From contig NZ_JAFHKL010000003.1 of the NCBI RefSeq assembly GCF_016937655.1, forward strand, positions 248,001-312,000: a stretch of DNA of 64,000 nucleotides. The letters run 5' to 3'. Source of the stretch: Chromobacterium alkanivorans (lineage in GTDB: Bacteria; Pseudomonadota; Gammaproteobacteria; Burkholderiales; Chromobacteriaceae). The position numbers and the translations under genes are program-made. Below the pieces are notes generated by a model, which was not told the DNA's origin, ran no database searches, and was given only the letters and a program-made list of their open reading frames with translations. Positions 21,813 to 36,855 of the stretch are shown one piece after another (positions within the stretch are counted from its first letter, which is position 1; each line of letters starts with the position of its first letter).

Positions 21813-21842
21813 GTAAAAAACCCCCTGCCAAGGCAGGGGGTG
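21813..21842 (-). terminator. Intrinsic terminator of pnp
   Basis: CCCCCTGCC pairs with GGCAGGGGG around a two-base loop. It is followed on the minus strand by TTTTTT, 47 bp past the pnp stop. Confidence 0.9.
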
Positions 21843-21888
21843 GGGCTAGCCGGCGGCCGCTCCCGAAAGAAGCGGCGCTCAGGCTGGC

Positions 21889-24033
21889 TTACTGGGTTTT
21901 CAGGCCGAAGGAGTCGGCAGTCGCCTGCGCGGTCTTGGCTTCTTCTTCCAGCAGGGCCTTGATGGACAGGCGGATGCGGCCGCGGTCGTCCATTTCTATG
22001 GCCTTGACCTTCACTACCTGGCCTTCTTTCAGATAGTCGGCCACGTTCTTGATGCGCTCGTTGGCGATCTGGGAAATGTGGACCAGACCATCCTTGCCCG
22101 GCAGGATGGACACGATGGCGCCGACGTTGTTGTCGAGGATCTTGACCACGGTGCCTTCGTACACCTTGCCCACTTCCACTTCAACGGTGATCTCTTCGAT
22201 GCGCTTCTTGGCGGCTTCCGCGCCTTCGTTGCTGACCGAAGCGATGGTGATGGTGCCGTCTTCTTCGATATTGATCTCGCAGCCGGTGTCCTTGGTGATG
22301 GCGCGGATGGTTTCGCCGCCCTTGCCGATCACTTCGCGGATCTTGTCCGGGTTGATCTTCATCACGTACAGACGCGGAGCGTGGGCGGACAGCTCTTGCG
22401 GGCCGTCCACGGCTTCCTTCATCAGACCCAGGATGTGCATGCGGCCTTCTTTGGCCTGATCCAGCGCCACCTGCATGATGTCCTTGGTGATGCCCTGGAT
22501 CTTGATGTCCATCTGCAACGCGGTCACGCCTGCGGCGGTGCCGGCCACTTTGAAGTCCATGTCGCCCAGGTGATCTTCATCGCCCAGGATGTCGGTCAGC
22601 ACCGCGAAGCGGTTGCCTTCCAGGATCAGGCCCATGGCGATGCCGGCCACGTGCGCCTTCAGCGGCACGCCGGCGGACAGCAGCGACAGGCAGCCGCCGC
22701 AGACCGAAGCCATCGACGAGGAGCCGTTGGATTCGGTGATTTCCGACACCACGCGCATCGAGTAGCCGAATTCGGATTCCGGCGGCAGCACGGCGACCAG
22801 CGCGCGCTTGGCCAGGCGGCCGTGGCCGATTTCGCGGCGCTTCGGCGGGCCCATGCGGCCGGCTTCGCCGGTGGAGTACGGCGGGAAGTTGTAATGCAGC
22901 ATGAAGCGCTCGGTGTACTCGCCGGCCAGCGCGTCGATGATCTGCTCGTCCTGCTTGGTGCCCAGCGTGGTCACCACCATGGCTTGGGTTTCGCCGCGGG
23001 TGAACAGCGCGGAACCGTGGGTGCGCGGCAGCACGTTGTTGCGGATGCTGATCGGGCGCACGGTGCGGGTGTCGCGGCCGTCGATGCGCGCTTCGCCGGC
23101 CAGGATCTGACCGCGAACGATTTCGGCTTCCAGGCCCTTGAAGATGCCCTTGATCTCATTGGCCTTCAGGGTGTCGGTGTTTTCGTCGATCAGGCCGGAC
23201 TTGACCGCGTCCCAGGCTTCGTTGATCGCCACGGTGCGGGCCTGCTTCTGACGCAGGCGGAAGGCGTTGGCCAGTTGCTCGCCGGCGATGGCGCGCACTT
23301 GGGCGATCAGCTCTTCATTGGCTACCGGAGCGGCCCAGTCGAACATCACCGGGTTCACTTCGTCGGCCAGTTCGTTGATGGCCTTGATCGCGGCTTGCAG
23401 CTGTTCGTGGCCAAACACCACGGCGCCCAGCATCACGGCTTCCGGCAGTTCCTTGGCTTCGGACTCCACCATCAGCACCGCGCGCTCGGTACCGGCAACC
23501 ACCAGATCCAATTCGGAGGTGGCCAGCTCGGTGCGAGTCGGGTTCAGGATGTATTCGCCATTGGCGTAGCCCACGCGCGCGGCGCCGATCGGGCCGGCGA
23601 AAGGCAGGCCGGAAATGGCCAGAGCGGCGGAAGCGCCGATCATCGCCGGGATGTCGGAATCCACTTCCGGGTTCAGCGACATCACGGTGGCGACGATTTG
23701 CACGTCGTGGAAGAAGCCTTCCGGGAACAGCGGGCGGATCGGACGGTCGATCAGGCGGCTGGTCAGCACTTCCTTCTCGGACTGCTTGCCTTCGCGCTTG
23801 AAGAAGCCGCCCGGGATCTTGCCGGCGGCGTAGGTGCGCTCCAGGTAGTCCACGGTCAGCGGGAAGAAGTCCTGACCCGCTTTAACGTTCTTGCCGCCCA
23901 CCACGGAGACCAGCACGACGGTGTCTTCAACGGTGACGATGACGGAGCCGGACGCCTGACGGGCGACTTCGCCGGTTTCCAGGGTGACGGTGTGACGGCC
24001 GTACTGGAAAGATTTGGTGATTTTATTGAACAC
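21889..24033 (-). CDS. pnp: Polyribonucleotide nucleotidyltransferase
   Basis: The 714-residue PNPase has two RNase PH-like halves (for example [12 protein letters not shown] and [19 protein letters not shown]), then a KH domain ([15 protein letters not shown]) and an S1 domain ([15 protein letters not shown]). It degrades RNA phosphorolytically from the 3' end and is part of RNA degradosomes. It starts at GTG 24033, with AGGGAA upstream. The leader contains a long hairpin (24083-24151). In the enterobacterial model RNase III cuts such a stem and PNPase then represses its own synthesis. It is last in the operon after rpsO. Confidence 0.97.
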   Translation of the reverse strand: MFNKITKSFQYGRHTVTLETGEVARQASGSVIVTVEDTVVLVSVVGGKNVKAGQDFFPLTVDYLERTYAAGKIPGGFFKREGKQSEKEVLTSRLIDRPIRPLFPEGFFHDVQIVATVMSLNPEVDSDIPAMIGASAALAISGLPFAGPIGAARVGYANGEYILNPTRTELATSELDLVVAGTERAVLMVESEAKELPEAVMLGAVVFGHEQLQAAIKAINELADEVNPVMFDWAAPVANEELIAQVRAIAGEQLANAFRLRQKQARTVAINEAWDAVKSGLIDENTDTLKANEIKGIFKGLEAEIVRGQILAGEARIDGRDTRTVRPISIRNNVLPRTHGSALFTRGETQAMVVTTLGTKQDEQIIDALAGEYTERFMLHYNFPPYSTGEAGRMGPPKRREIGHGRLAKRALVAVLPPESEFGYSMRVVSEITESNGSSSMASVCGGCLSLLSAGVPLKAHVAGIAMGLILEGNRFAVLTDILGDEDHLGDMDFKVAGTAAGVTALQMDIKIQGITKDIMQVALDQAKEGRMHILGLMKEAVDGPQELSAHAPRLYVMKINPDKIREVIGKGGETIRAITKDTGCEINIEEDGTITIASVSNEGAEAAKKRIEEITVEVEVGKVYEGTVVKILDNNVGAIVSILPGKDGLVHISQIANERIKNVADYLKEGQVVKVKAIEMDDRGRIRLSIKALLEEEAKTAQATADSFGLKTQ

Positions 24034-24082
24034 AGGGTTTCCCTAATCTTTTGTGTGTGACGAATAATCGCAAGCCGAAAAA

Positions 24083-24151
24083 ACAACGGGAACCCCTAAA
24101 AATTCCGACCAACAGCGCCGATCCGAATTTTTAGAGGCTCCCCCCGTTGTT
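24083..24151 (-). promoter_or_regulatory. Long stem-loop in the rpsO-pnp intergenic leader
   Basis: ACAACGGG-AACCCCTAAAAATTCCGA (24083-24108) pairs with the complementary 24122-24151, giving a stem of more than 20 bp with small bulges. Position and length match the RNase III-processed hairpin of the E. coli pnp leader. The function here is inferred from that model. Confidence 0.65.
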
Positions 24152-24183
24152 ACAGCAATAATGCTCGCGATCTTGATGCGGCA

Positions 24184-24214
24184 TGAAAAAGTCGCAGCAC
24201 GCTGCGACTTTTCC
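24184..24214 (-). terminator. Intrinsic terminator after rpsO
   Basis: AAAAGTCGCAGC pairs with GCTGCGACTTTT (24187-24212), ending in a T run on the minus strand. It is 12 bp past the rpsO stop. Partial readthrough would feed pnp. Confidence 0.85.
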
Positions 24215-24225
24215 AAAACCCAACC

Positions 24226-24495
24226 TTACTTGCGCAGGCCCAGGCGAGCGATCAATGCGCGATAGCTATCGGCATCGGTGCGCTTCAGGTAATCCAGCAG
24301 ACGACGGCGACGGCTTACCAGCTTCAACAGGCCACGACGGCTGTGGTGGTCCTTGGTGTTGGCTTTGAAGTGCGGGGTCAGGTCGTTGATGCGAGCGGTC
24401 AACAGAGCCACTTGCACTTCGGACGAACCGGTGTCGCCTTCGCTGCGCTGGAAGTCTTTAACGATGTCTGCTTTTTGAGCGGCGGTCATTGCCAT
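24226..24495 (-). CDS. rpsO: 30S ribosomal protein S15
   Basis: The 89-residue product has the standard S15 landmarks [30 protein letters not shown] and the ending [11 protein letters not shown]. It binds 16S rRNA in the central domain and helps assemble the platform. ATG 24495 is chosen because it gives exactly the usual 89 residues, with GGAG 9 bases upstream; an upstream extension of five codons has no support. It stands between truB and pnp, the conserved order. Confidence 0.97.
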   Translation of the reverse strand: MAMTAAQKADIVKDFQRSEGDTGSSEVQVALLTARINDLTPHFKANTKDHHSRRGLLKLVSRRRRLLDYLKRTDADSYRALIARLGLRK

Positions 24496-24614
24496 TTGGG
24501 GTAACTCCAAATTATCAGTAGGGGTTTTTCAACCCGACAAGTGCAGCGAGCAGCCATGGCCTAAACCCCGGCAACCCATCAACACTCCGGTTGCGGCCTA
24601 AAGGCCGCCGGCGT

Positions 24615-25538
24615 TCAAGGCGTCGCCGCCTTGCTCGCCAGGAGCCGGATCGGATGCAGGCGACCATCGTCGCGCGCCTCGCCCAGCCCCAAGAATTCCC
24701 GGCTTCCCTCGCGGTAAATCCGGAAACGCTGCATTTTCGCACATTTTTCGGCAAAACGCACGGGCTGTCCGTGCATGAATTTCCCGGCCTCGTCGGCCGC
24801 CAGTTCCGCCTCGGGCAGATGGCGCACCAGGATGTCGGCCGGCAGCAACAGCCCCTCGCGCTGCGGCATTTCCAGCGCCTCGATATCGGCCAACTGCAAG
24901 GCCTCGTCCAGCGTGAAGCCGCCGGTGGCGGTGCGGCGCAGGCCGGTCAGGTGAGCGCCGCAGCCCAGGGCTTCGCCGATGTCGCAGGCCAGGGTGCGGA
25001 TATAGGTGCCCTTGCTGCACAACACCTCGATCACCGCGCTGTCGCCGTCCAGGCTGATCAGCTCCAGCTTGCGGATATGCACCCGCCGCGCCTCGCGCTC
25101 GATCTCGATGCCGGCGCGCGCGTACTCGTACAAGGGCTTGCCCTGGTGCTTGAGCGCCGAATACATAGGCGGCACCTGGGAGATTTCGCCGCGGAAGGCC
25201 GCCATCGCCGCCAGCAGGCCGTCGCGGTCGAAAGCGACCGGGCGCTCGGACACCACCTCGCCTTCCACGTCGCCGGTGGTGGTGACCACGCCGAACTTCA
25301 CCGTGGCGCGGTAGCCCTTGTCGGCGTCCAGCAGATAGGAGGAGAACTTGGTGGCCTCGCCCAGGCACACCGGCAACAGTCCGGTGGCCAGCGGGTCCAG
25401 CACGCCGGTGTGGCCGGCCTTGGCGGCGTTCAGCAGCCAGCGCGCCTTTTGCAGCGCGCCGTTGCTGGAAATGTCGTAAGGCTTGTCGATCAGCAGCACG
25501 CCGTCTATCGGGCGGCGATTGCTGCGCGGCTTGCTCAT
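24615..25538 (-). CDS. truB: tRNA pseudouridine(55) synthase
   Basis: The 307-residue TruB has the catalytic aspartate in [23 protein letters not shown], plus [12 protein letters not shown] and [17 protein letters not shown]-terminal PUA-like segment follows. It converts U55 of the T-loop of tRNAs to pseudouridine. Its ATG overlaps the rbfA stop (ATGA), so the two are coupled. The 119 bp to rpsO contain no gene. Confidence 0.96.
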   Translation of the reverse strand: MSKPRSNRRPIDGVLLIDKPYDISSNGALQKARWLLNAAKAGHTGVLDPLATGLLPVCLGEATKFSSYLLDADKGYRATVKFGVVTTTGDVEGEVVSERPVAFDRDGLLAAMAAFRGEISQVPPMYSALKHQGKPLYEYARAGIEIEREARRVHIRKLELISLDGDSAVIEVLCSKGTYIRTLACDIGEALGCGAHLTGLRRTATGGFTLDEALQLADIEALEMPQREGLLLPADILVRHLPEAELAADEAGKFMHGQPVRFAEKCAKMQRFRIYREGSREFLGLGEARDDGRLHPIRLLASKAATP

Positions 25539-25954
25539 TCCTTGCCCTCGGCGCCGTCCTCGCCGGATGCGGCTTCCTGGCCGCCGAACTTCTCGGCGTC
25601 CTCGCGCGCCACCTGATTGATCAGGCTGGTCATGTGCATGCCGCGCTCCACCGATTCGTCGTAGACGAAGTGCAGCTGCGGCGTGGTGAAGATCTTGATG
25701 CTGCGGCCCAGCTCGGAGCGCAGATAGCCGGCCGAGCTTTCCAGCGCCTCTTGCGTCGCTTCGCGCGTCTTCTCGTCCATCACGGTGTAGAACACCTTGG
25801 CGTGCGAATAGTCGCGGGTCACTTGCACCAGGGTGATGGTGATCCAGCCGGCGCGCGGATCTTTCAGGCCCTTGCGGGTCAGTTCCGCCAGTTCGCGCTG
25901 AATCTGCTCGGCGATGCGGTCGGAACGGGAGAAACCTTTTTTGGCTTTTGCCAT
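25535..25954 (-). CDS. rbfA: Ribosome-binding factor A
   Basis: The 139-residue RbfA has the KH-type core DRIAEQIQRELAELTRKGLKDPR, ITLVQVTRDYSHAKVFYTV and SELGRSIKIFTTPQLHFVYDES. It helps mature the 5' end of 16S rRNA in 30S subunits. ATG 25954 follows GGAAG at short spacing. The C-terminal tail ([16 protein letters not shown]) is acidic and glycine-rich. It is followed directly by truB. Confidence 0.95.
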   Translation of the reverse strand: MAKAKKGFSRSDRIAEQIQRELAELTRKGLKDPRAGWITITLVQVTRDYSHAKVFYTVMDEKTREATQEALESSAGYLRSELGRSIKIFTTPQLHFVYDESVERGMHMTSLINQVAREDAEKFGGQEAASGEDGAEGKE

Positions 25955-26006
25955 ATTGCTTCCAATCAACTTTGCGCGGCGTCGCCGCCGCTCAAGGCCA
26001 CGAAAC

Positions 26007-26047
26007 CCACGAAATGACACGGCCTGGGCCGCCATGTCATTTCGTGG
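26007..26047. other. Perfect 13-bp inverted repeat between infB and rbfA
   Basis: CCACGAAATGACA (26007-26019) pairs exactly with TGTCATTTCGTGG (26035-26047) around a 15-base loop. On the minus strand it lies about 75 bp after the infB stop and about 50 bp before rbfA. It lacks a clear T run in that direction, so it may be a processing or RNA-stability element as much as a terminator. Confidence 0.6.
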
Positions 26048-26123
26048 TTTTCGCGGCGAAATTAAAAAAGGCGAGCGCCCGCCGACCTCACGGTCAGACC
26101 GGCGCCCGCCCCTGGCGTCTCGC

Positions 26124-29051
<2,928 letters not shown>

Positions 29052-29090
29052 GCGTCTTCCCAAATTCTGTAAATTCTTTCCGGACAGGCC

Positions 29091-30569
29091 TTACTGGTCG
29101 AACCAGTGCTCGCGCGCCTTCATGATGACGGCGCGGGCGGTCTCGGCTTCCATGCCGGTCATGTCCACCAGATCGTCCACGGCCAAGTCGGCCAGGTCGT
29201 CGCGGGTGATCACGCCGCCTTCGGCCAGCTTGCGAACCAGCTCGGCGTCCAGGCCCTCGATATCGCGCAGGCCATCGGAAACGCTTTCCACCTTTTCTTC
29301 GGACGCAATAGCCTGTGTTAAAAGAGCGTCACGTGCGCGGCTGCGCAGATCGTTGACCAGCTCCTCGTCAAACCCTTCAATCTCCAGCATTTCCGCAATT
29401 GGCACATAAGCCACTTCTTCCAAAGCGGCAAAGCCTTCTTGCACCAGTACGGTGGCGACATCCTCGCTCACGCCCAGGGCGCTTACGAACAGATCACGCA
29501 CGGCGGCGTCTTCCGCCTGATGCTTTTCTTCAGCCTCGGCAACGGTCATGATGTTGAGGTACCAGCCGGTCAACTCGGCGGCCAGCTTGACGTTCTGGCC
29601 GCTGCGGCCGATGGCCAGCGCCAGTTGCTCCTCCTCCACCACCACGTCCATGCTGTGGTTGTCTTCGTCCACCATGATGCGGCTGACTTCAGCCGGCGAC
29701 AGCGCGTTGATCACGAACTGAGCCGGTTCCGGCGCCCACAACACAATGTCGATGCGCTCGCCGCCCAGCTCCTGGCTGACCGACTGAACGCGGGAACCGC
29801 GCATGCCGATGCAGGTGCCCTGCGGATCGATGCGCGCGTCGTTGGCCTTGACGGCGATCTTGGCGCGCATGCCGGCGTCGCGCACGGCGGCCTTGATCTC
29901 CAGCAGACCTTCGTCGATTTCCGGCACTTCCAGCTCGAACAGCTTGGTCAGGAAATCCGGAGAGGTGCGCGACAGCACCAGCTGCGGGCCGCGACCCAGA
30001 CGATCGATGCGCAACAGGAAAGCCTTGACGCGGTCGCCCACGCGCAGGTTTTCCTTGGGGATCATCTGATCGCGCGGCAGCACCGCTTCCAGCTTGCCGC
30101 ATTCGACGATGGCGTTGCCGCGCTCGATGCGTTTGATGGTGCCGGTCACCAGGTGCTCGCGGCGCTGCAGGAACTCGTTCAGCAGCTGCTCGCGCTCAGC
30201 GTCGCGAATGCGTTGCAGGATCACTTGCTTGGCGGTTTGCGCGCCGATGCGGCCAAACTCCACCGCCTCCATCGGCTCTTCGATGAACGCGCCCACTTCA
30301 ATGCGCGGATCGCGCTCGCGCGCGTCGATTACGCCGATTTCCTTGCTTTCCGATTCCAGCAGTTCGTCTTCCACCACCAACCAGCGGCGGAAGGTCTGAT
30401 ATTGACCGCTGTGGCGGTCGATTTCGACGCGCACGTCCATCTCGTCATCGGTAAACTTTTTCTTGGTTGCCGAGGCAAGCGCCATCTCAAGGGCGGAGAA
30501 CACCACATCCTTGCTGACATTCTTTTCGCTCGCCAGGGCATCCACCAGCAACAAAATCTCGCGACTCAT
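29091..30569 (-). CDS. nusA: Transcription termination/antitermination factor NusA
   Basis: The 492-residue NusA has an N-terminal RNA polymerase-binding domain ([27 protein letters not shown]), an S1 domain, two KH domains ([38 protein letters not shown]) and two C-terminal helix-hairpin acidic repeats. It modulates pausing, termination and antitermination. GAGAGGA precedes ATG 30569. The gene lies 51 bp after rimP in the standard operon. Length agrees with E. coli NusA, including the C-terminal repeats that many bacteria lack. Confidence 0.97.
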   Translation of the reverse strand: MSREILLLVDALASEKNVSKDVVFSALEMALASATKKKFTDDEMDVRVEIDRHSGQYQTFRRWLVVEDELLESESKEIGVIDARERDPRIEVGAFIEEPMEAVEFGRIGAQTAKQVILQRIRDAEREQLLNEFLQRREHLVTGTIKRIERGNAIVECGKLEAVLPRDQMIPKENLRVGDRVKAFLLRIDRLGRGPQLVLSRTSPDFLTKLFELEVPEIDEGLLEIKAAVRDAGMRAKIAVKANDARIDPQGTCIGMRGSRVQSVSQELGGERIDIVLWAPEPAQFVINALSPAEVSRIMVDEDNHSMDVVVEEEQLALAIGRSGQNVKLAAELTGWYLNIMTVAEAEEKHQAEDAAVRDLFVSALGVSEDVATVLVQEGFAALEEVAYVPIAEMLEIEGFDEELVNDLRSRARDALLTQAIASEEKVESVSDGLRDIEGLDAELVRKLAEGGVITRDDLADLAVDDLVDMTGMEAETARAVIMKAREHWFDQ

Positions 30570-30620
30570 TCATTCCTCTCCGATTTTTGTCCTTTTGCGT
30601 GGCTTATGGCCGTCCAGACA

Positions 30621-31046
30621 TCAAAACTCAGGCTCCAGCCTGGCCTTGTCGATATTGGCAAACGGAATCGCCACGATGCGGCCATCCACATCCAGCTTCA
30701 CAGAGTCTTCCTCGACCCCGGCAAGACGACCGGTAAATTTCTTCTGCTGCTCGATCGGCATGCGCGTCTTGATCTTGGCAAGCTTTCCGGCGAAGCGGAC
30801 GAAATCAGCCTCTTTCTTCAGCGGACGGTCCAAGCCCGGCGAAGACACTTCGAGTCGCTCGTAGTCGATGTTCTCGACCATGAAAAGGCGGGTGAAGTGA
30901 TTGCTCACCTGGACGCAATCTTCCACGGTGATGCCACCCGGCTTGTCGATAAAAACGCGAAAACCGCCCCCTGGGGTCATTTCAAGATCGACCAACTCGT
31001 AGCCGAGACCCGGCAGGGTGTTTTCCAGCAGCAAACGAACATCCAT
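30621..31046 (-). CDS. rimP: Ribosome maturation factor RimP
   Basis: The 141-residue RimP shows [37 protein letters not shown], and [21 protein letters not shown], all typical of the family. It is needed for 30S subunit assembly. ATG 31046 is preferred over GTG 31058; GGAAAAAG precedes it. It is the first gene of the seven-gene translation operon. A terminator-like hairpin sits in its leader. Confidence 0.95.
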   Translation of the reverse strand: MDVRLLLENTLPGLGYELVDLEMTPGGGFRVFIDKPGGITVEDCVQVSNHFTRLFMVENIDYERLEVSSPGLDRPLKKEADFVRFAGKLAKIKTRMPIEQQKKFTGRLAGVEEDSVKLDVDGRIVAIPFANIDKARLEPEF

Positions 31047-31064
31047 TGCTTTTTCCACAAATAA

Positions 31065-31104
31065 AAAATGGGCGAAACGCCCATCCCTAACCGACGCGAT
31101 TGTA
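31065..31104 (-). promoter_or_regulatory. rimP operon leader: -10-like box and terminator-like hairpin
   Basis: On the minus strand TACAAT (31099-31104) could be a -10 box. About 14 nt downstream ATGGGCG pairs with CGCCCAT (31068-31084 region), followed by a T run that ends just before the rimP ribosome binding site. This is the arrangement of an attenuator, though it could equally be a leftover terminator. No clear -35 box was found. Confidence 0.4.
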
Positions 31105-31359
31105 ACCTATTCCATTGAAAAAGAAAACCGGCGAACCGCCCCCCTCCAACGGGACGCGACGGCTGTTTGCGCCGGACTTCTTTGCGAGCGGTTCCAGTTA
31201 CGGTACATTACCGGGCACTCAAACAGCAGTTTGACGTCATGAGCGGCCAAGCCGCCGCGACATAACAAATATATAGTCACCAAATAGGTACGACGCCCGC
31301 CGGCGCGCGACACGCTGGCGCGACTCTCGTTAACCAGCACGATGGAGAAACCGGGATTT

Positions 31360-33042
31360 ATGGAAAAGGTGTGGCTCAAAAACTACCAGCCGGGCGTAGC
31401 TCACGAAATCGACATCAACCAGTTTCAATCCGTGGTCGAGGTCTTCGACCGCAGCGTAAAGAAATTCCATGACCGCCCCGCGCTGGCCTGCATGGGCAAA
31501 GAGCTCAGCTATCGCGAGATGGACCAGCTCTCCGGCCAGTTCGCCTCCTATCTGCAGCATGAGCTGAAACTCCAGAAAGGCGACCGCGTCGCGGTGATGA
31601 TGCCCAATCTGCTTCAATATCCTGTCGCGGTGTTCGGCACCCTGCGCGCCGGCGGCACCGTGGTCAACGTCAACCCGCTGTACACCCCGCGCGAGCTGGA
31701 GCATCAGCTGAAGGACTCCGGCGCGGAAACCATCGTGATCCTGGAGAACTTCGCCAATGTGCTGGAGCAGGTGCTGCCGCGCACCCAGGTCAAGCACGTG
31801 ATCGTGGCCTCCATCGGCGAGATGCTGGGCTTCGCCAAGGGCATGCTGGTCAACTTCGTGGTGCGCAAGGTCAAGAAGATGGTGCCGCCGTGGCGCCTGC
31901 CCGGCCATGTCCGCTTCGGCGACGCCCTGTCCCGCGGCGCGCGCGCGCCTTACCGGCCGGTGGAGCTGGGCCATGAGGACATCGCCTTCCTGCAATACAC
32001 CGGCGGCACCACCGGCGTGTCCAAGGGCGCGATGCTGCTGCACCGCAATATCGTCGCCAATATGCTGCAGGCCGGCGAGTGGGTGAAGCCGGTGATCCGT
32101 CCGGGACAGGAGATCATCGTCACCGCGCTGCCGCTTTATCATATCTTCTCCTTGACCGCCAACCTGATGGTGTTCACCGAGGTGGGGGCGCTCAACATCC
32201 TGATCACCAATCCGCGCGACATTCCCGGCTTCATCAAGGAAATGAGCAAGTACCCGATCACCTGCATGACCGGGGTCAACACCCTGTTCAACGCGCTGCT
32301 GAACAACCCCGAGTTCGCCAAGCTGAACTTCTCCACCTGGCGCCTGGCGCTGGGCGGCGGCATGGCGGTGCAAAAGGCTGTGGCGGACAAGTGGAAGCAA
32401 GTGACCGGCGTCACCCTGGTGGAGGCTTACGGCCTGACCGAGGCCAGCCCGGCCGTGTGCATGAACCCGCTGGATCTCGCCGCCTACAACGGCGCCATCG
32501 GCGTGCCGGTGCCCTCCACCGAGATGCAGCTGCGCGACGCGGACGGCAAGGAGGTCGCCCCCGGCGAGCAGGGCGAGCTGTGCATCCGCGGCCCTCAGGT
32601 GATGAGAGGCTATTGGAACCGGCCGGACGAAACCGCCAAGGTGCTGAGCCCGGACGGCTTCCTCGCCACCGGCGACATGGCCATGCTGACGCCGGACGGC
32701 TTCGTCAAGCTGGTGGACCGCAAGAAGGACATGATCCTGGTGTCCGGCTTCAATGTTTACCCCAACGAGATCGAAGACGTGGTGGCCGGCCACGCCGGCG
32801 TGCTGGAAGTGGCCTGCATCGGCGTGCCGGACGACAAGTCCGGCGAGGTGGTCAAGGTCTTCGTGGTGCGCAAGGACCGCGCGCTGACGGAAAAGGACAT
32901 CATCCAGCATTGCCGCGACAATCTGACCGGCTACAAGGTGCCCAAGCTGGTGGAGTTCCGCGACGAACTGCCCAAGACCAATGTCGGCAAGATTCTGCGC
33001 CGCGCGCTGCGCGACGAGAACAGCGGCGCCAAACCCGCCTGA
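31360..33042 (+). CDS. fadD: Long-chain fatty acid-CoA ligase
   Basis: The 560-residue FadD-type enzyme has ATP/AMP motifs [14 protein letters not shown] and [11 protein letters not shown]. The FACS signature region is [12 protein letters not shown]...[21 protein letters not shown], and the C-terminus is [17 protein letters not shown]. It activates fatty acids to acyl-CoA at the inner membrane. ATG 31360 ([12 protein letters not shown]) is preferred over ATG 31342, since it matches the start of E. coli FadD. It stands alone, divergent from rimP and closed by a terminator. Confidence 0.92.
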   Translation: MEKVWLKNYQPGVAHEIDINQFQSVVEVFDRSVKKFHDRPALACMGKELSYREMDQLSGQFASYLQHELKLQKGDRVAVMMPNLLQYPVAVFGTLRAGGTVVNVNPLYTPRELEHQLKDSGAETIVILENFANVLEQVLPRTQVKHVIVASIGEMLGFAKGMLVNFVVRKVKKMVPPWRLPGHVRFGDALSRGARAPYRPVELGHEDIAFLQYTGGTTGVSKGAMLLHRNIVANMLQAGEWVKPVIRPGQEIIVTALPLYHIFSLTANLMVFTEVGALNILITNPRDIPGFIKEMSKYPITCMTGVNTLFNALLNNPEFAKLNFSTWRLALGGGMAVQKAVADKWKQVTGVTLVEAYGLTEASPAVCMNPLDLAAYNGAIGVPVPSTEMQLRDADGKEVAPGEQGELCIRGPQVMRGYWNRPDETAKVLSPDGFLATGDMAMLTPDGFVKLVDRKKDMILVSGFNVYPNEIEDVVAGHAGVLEVACIGVPDDKSGEVVKVFVVRKDRALTEKDIIQHCRDNLTGYKVPKLVEFRDELPKTNVGKILRRALRDENSGAKPA

Positions 33043-33063
33043 TCCATGCAGACGCCATGAAAT

Positions 33064-33098
33064 CGCCGCCGCCCGTCCTGTCGGGCGGCGTTTTTTTT
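33064..33098 (+). terminator. Intrinsic terminator of fadD
   Basis: CGCCGCCCG pairs with CGGGCGGCG around a short loop and is followed by eight T. It ends 56 bp past the fadD stop. Confidence 0.92.
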
Positions 33099-33168
33099 GG
33101 CCGCGGGACGGCTACACTTTAAAACAGCCGCTCCATTGATGAACCTTGCCGCTTCCGGGTGCACGATT

Positions 33169-34302
33169 ATGTTGATGCTGCCGTTTTTCAAATTGATGGC
33201 CGAACGCCGCGCCAGCGATCTGTTCTTCACCAGTTTCTCGCCGCCGATGATCAAGCAGAACGGCGAGCTGCTGCCGCTGAACGAAAAACCGCTGACCGCG
33301 GACATGGTCAAGCAACTGGCCTACAGCCTGATGAGCGAAGAAGAGATAGGCGTCTTCGAACAGGAACGCGAGATGAACCTGGGCCATCCGGTGCCCGGCC
33401 TCGGCAGCTTCCGCATCAATATCTTCTGGCAACGCGGCTCGGTGGGCATGGTGGTGCGCTACATCCTGCCCAATATTCCGTCGCTGGATCATTTGCAGCT
33501 GCCGCCGGTGCTCAGCGAGCTGATCAAGCTCAAGCGCGGCCTGATCCTGGTGGTCGGCTCCACCGGCTCCGGCAAGAGCTCCACCGTGGCGGCGATGCTG
33601 CAAACCCGCAACCAGAGCATGAGCGGCCACATCCTCACCGTGGAGGACCCGATCGAATTCCTGTTCCGCCACGACAAATCCATCGTCAACCAGCGCGAAG
33701 TCGGCTTCGACACCCTCTCCTACGCCCGCGCGCTGAAGAACGCGATGCGCGAGGCGCCGGACGTGCTGATGATAGGCGAGATCCGCGACCCGGAAACCCT
33801 GACCCAGGCGGTCACCTACGCCCAATCCGGCCATTTGTGCATTTCCACGCTGCACGGCAACAACAGCTATCACATGCTGAGCCGGGTCATCAATTTCTTT
33901 CCGGCGGAAAGCCGCGCCGCGCTGCTGATGGACCTGTCCTCCGCGCTGAAGGCGGTGGTTTCGCAGCGGCTGATCCCCACCGTGGACGGGGCCCGGGTGC
34001 CGGCGATCGAAATCCTGATCAACACCGCGCGCATTTCGGAGTTGATCCGCAACGGAGAGATAGACAAAATCAAGGAGGCCATCGAAAGCAGCATGAGCGA
34101 TGGTTCGCAAACCTTCGAACAGGCGTTGTACCGGCTCTACAGCGCCGGACGCATCAGCCTGGACGAGGCCCTGAGAAACGCCGACTCGCCCACCAACCTG
34201 TACTGGTTGATCAATCAGAGCAAGGAAAAAGCGGCGAGCGGCGACGATAAGCAAACCGGCGGCGAGCCGCCAAGCTTCGACAGCATCAAACTGGACCTGT
34301 AA
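33169..34302 (+). CDS. pilU: Type IV pilus retraction ATPase PilU
   Basis: The 377-residue PilT/PilU-family ATPase has the Walker A GSTGSGKSSTVAAML, the aspartate box TVEDPIEFLF, Walker B VLMIGEIRDPETL and the His box HLCISTLHGNNS. PilU is a PilT paralogue that aids pilus retraction and twitching at the inner membrane. The opening MLPFFKLMAERRASDLFF and the extended C-terminus favour PilU over PilT. ATG 33169 is chosen by family length; no good ribosome binding site is visible. pilT is not in this window. Confidence 0.88.
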   Translation: MLMLPFFKLMAERRASDLFFTSFSPPMIKQNGELLPLNEKPLTADMVKQLAYSLMSEEEIGVFEQEREMNLGHPVPGLGSFRINIFWQRGSVGMVVRYILPNIPSLDHLQLPPVLSELIKLKRGLILVVGSTGSGKSSTVAAMLQTRNQSMSGHILTVEDPIEFLFRHDKSIVNQREVGFDTLSYARALKNAMREAPDVLMIGEIRDPETLTQAVTYAQSGHLCISTLHGNNSYHMLSRVINFFPAESRAALLMDLSSALKAVVSQRLIPTVDGARVPAIEILINTARISELIRNGEIDKIKEAIESSMSDGSQTFEQALYRLYSAGRISLDEALRNADSPTNLYWLINQSKEKAASGDDKQTGGEPPSFDSIKLDL

Positions 34303-34309
34303 CCCACCC

Positions 34310-35790
<1,481 letters not shown>

Positions 35791-35810
35791 GCCGAATTCC
35801 GGCTATGCTG

Positions 35811-35847
35811 AAACCGGTTGCGCCCGATGGGGCCAACCGGTTTTTTT
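35811..35847 (+). terminator. Intrinsic terminator of dapE
   Basis: AAACCGGTTG pairs with CAACCGGTTT around a 13-base loop, followed by a T run. It starts 21 bp past the dapE stop. Confidence 0.9.
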
Positions 35848-35936
35848 ACGCGGAGCGACCCGGTCTGACGCAGTGCCGACGCTTCCCGTCTCCCGCCTGA
35901 ATGCGGCGTCCTCCAGCGAAAGGTATGATCCGAACC

Positions 35937-36566
35937 ATGGAAGTCGAAATCGCAAAAATATTCATCGCGCTGCTGGTGCTGGTCAATCCGTTGGGCGCCA
36001 TCCCCATCTTCATCAGCCTGACGCCCACCTCCAACCAGCTGGAGCGCAAGAAGATCGCCAAGACCACGGCCATCGCCGTGGCCATCGTGCTCTGCCTGTT
36101 CGCCGTCGTCGGCGAAACCCTGCTGCGCTTTCTCGGCATCAGCGTCGGCTCCTTCCAGGTGGGCGGCGGCCTGCTGGTGATGCTGATCGCCATCGCGCTG
36201 ATGAACGCCAAGCCGGGGCCGACCAAGACCACCAAGGTGGAGCGCGAGGAGGCCGAAACCAAGACCAATATCGCCGTGGTGCCAATGGCCATCCCGCTGA
36301 TGACCGGGCCGGGCACCATCTCAACCGTGATCATCTATGCGACCACGGCCGCGTCGTGGGTACAGGTGGTTTACCTTTTGGTGAGCAGTTTGCTGGTGGC
36401 CATCACCTGCTACGGCGCGCTGGTGCTGGCCTCGCCGCTGTCGCGTCTGCTGGGCCAGACCGGCATCAACATCGTCAACCGGGTGATGGGCATGCTGCTG
36501 GCGGCGGTGTCGGTGGAGATCATTGTGGACGGGATTTATCGGCTTTTCCCGCAGCTTGCCCGATAA
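35937..36566 (+). CDS. MarC/UPF0056 family integral membrane protein
   Basis: The 209-residue protein has about six membrane helices and the MarC hallmarks FIALLVLVNPLGAIPIF, PMAIPLMTGPGTISTVI and NRVMGMLLAAVSVEIIVDGI. The family is widespread in inner membranes, and its transport or other function is not settled. ATG 35937 is used; ATG 35925 is also in frame with AAAGG too close to it. It is a single-gene unit between dapE and ccoG. Confidence 0.88.
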   Translation: MEVEIAKIFIALLVLVNPLGAIPIFISLTPTSNQLERKKIAKTTAIAVAIVLCLFAVVGETLLRFLGISVGSFQVGGGLLVMLIAIALMNAKPGPTKTTKVEREEAETKTNIAVVPMAIPLMTGPGTISTVIIYATTAASWVQVVYLLVSSLLVAITCYGALVLASPLSRLLGQTGINIVNRVMGMLLAAVSVEIIVDGIYRLFPQLAR

Positions 36567-36855
36567 AATCCCGCGAAACCCACAATCTCGGCAGGATTAT
36601 TGTGCGGCGGCGATCAGCACAGCGCCACGCGGCCGATGCCGGACAAAGCCGGGCCGGCGCCAGGCAGCGCCCGCCGCCCGCACCGGCAAACCCATTGTTT
36701 TCACTTGAAGTTTTCACTGGGCGCGGCCAAGCCCGCGCTCCCATCTGTATATAGACAGACGGCGCTGTATACACATTTTCAAAGACAACTGTTCATTGTT
36801 TGTACCGATCCCAAGCAGTACTAATAAGGGGTTTTCATCCAATGGTCATTTTGCC
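36567..36855. other. Intergenic region upstream of ccoG, no gene seen
   Basis: The sequence turns AT-rich towards ccoG (36750-36850), as expected for a promoter. I found no TTGAT-N4-ATCAA box, although ccoG genes are often FNR-regulated. Short open frames show no family resemblance. Confidence 0.4.

Noticed and set aside
22078-24060. 660-codon open frame on the plus strand
   Set aside because: It is antisense to pnp, which is unambiguous by sequence.
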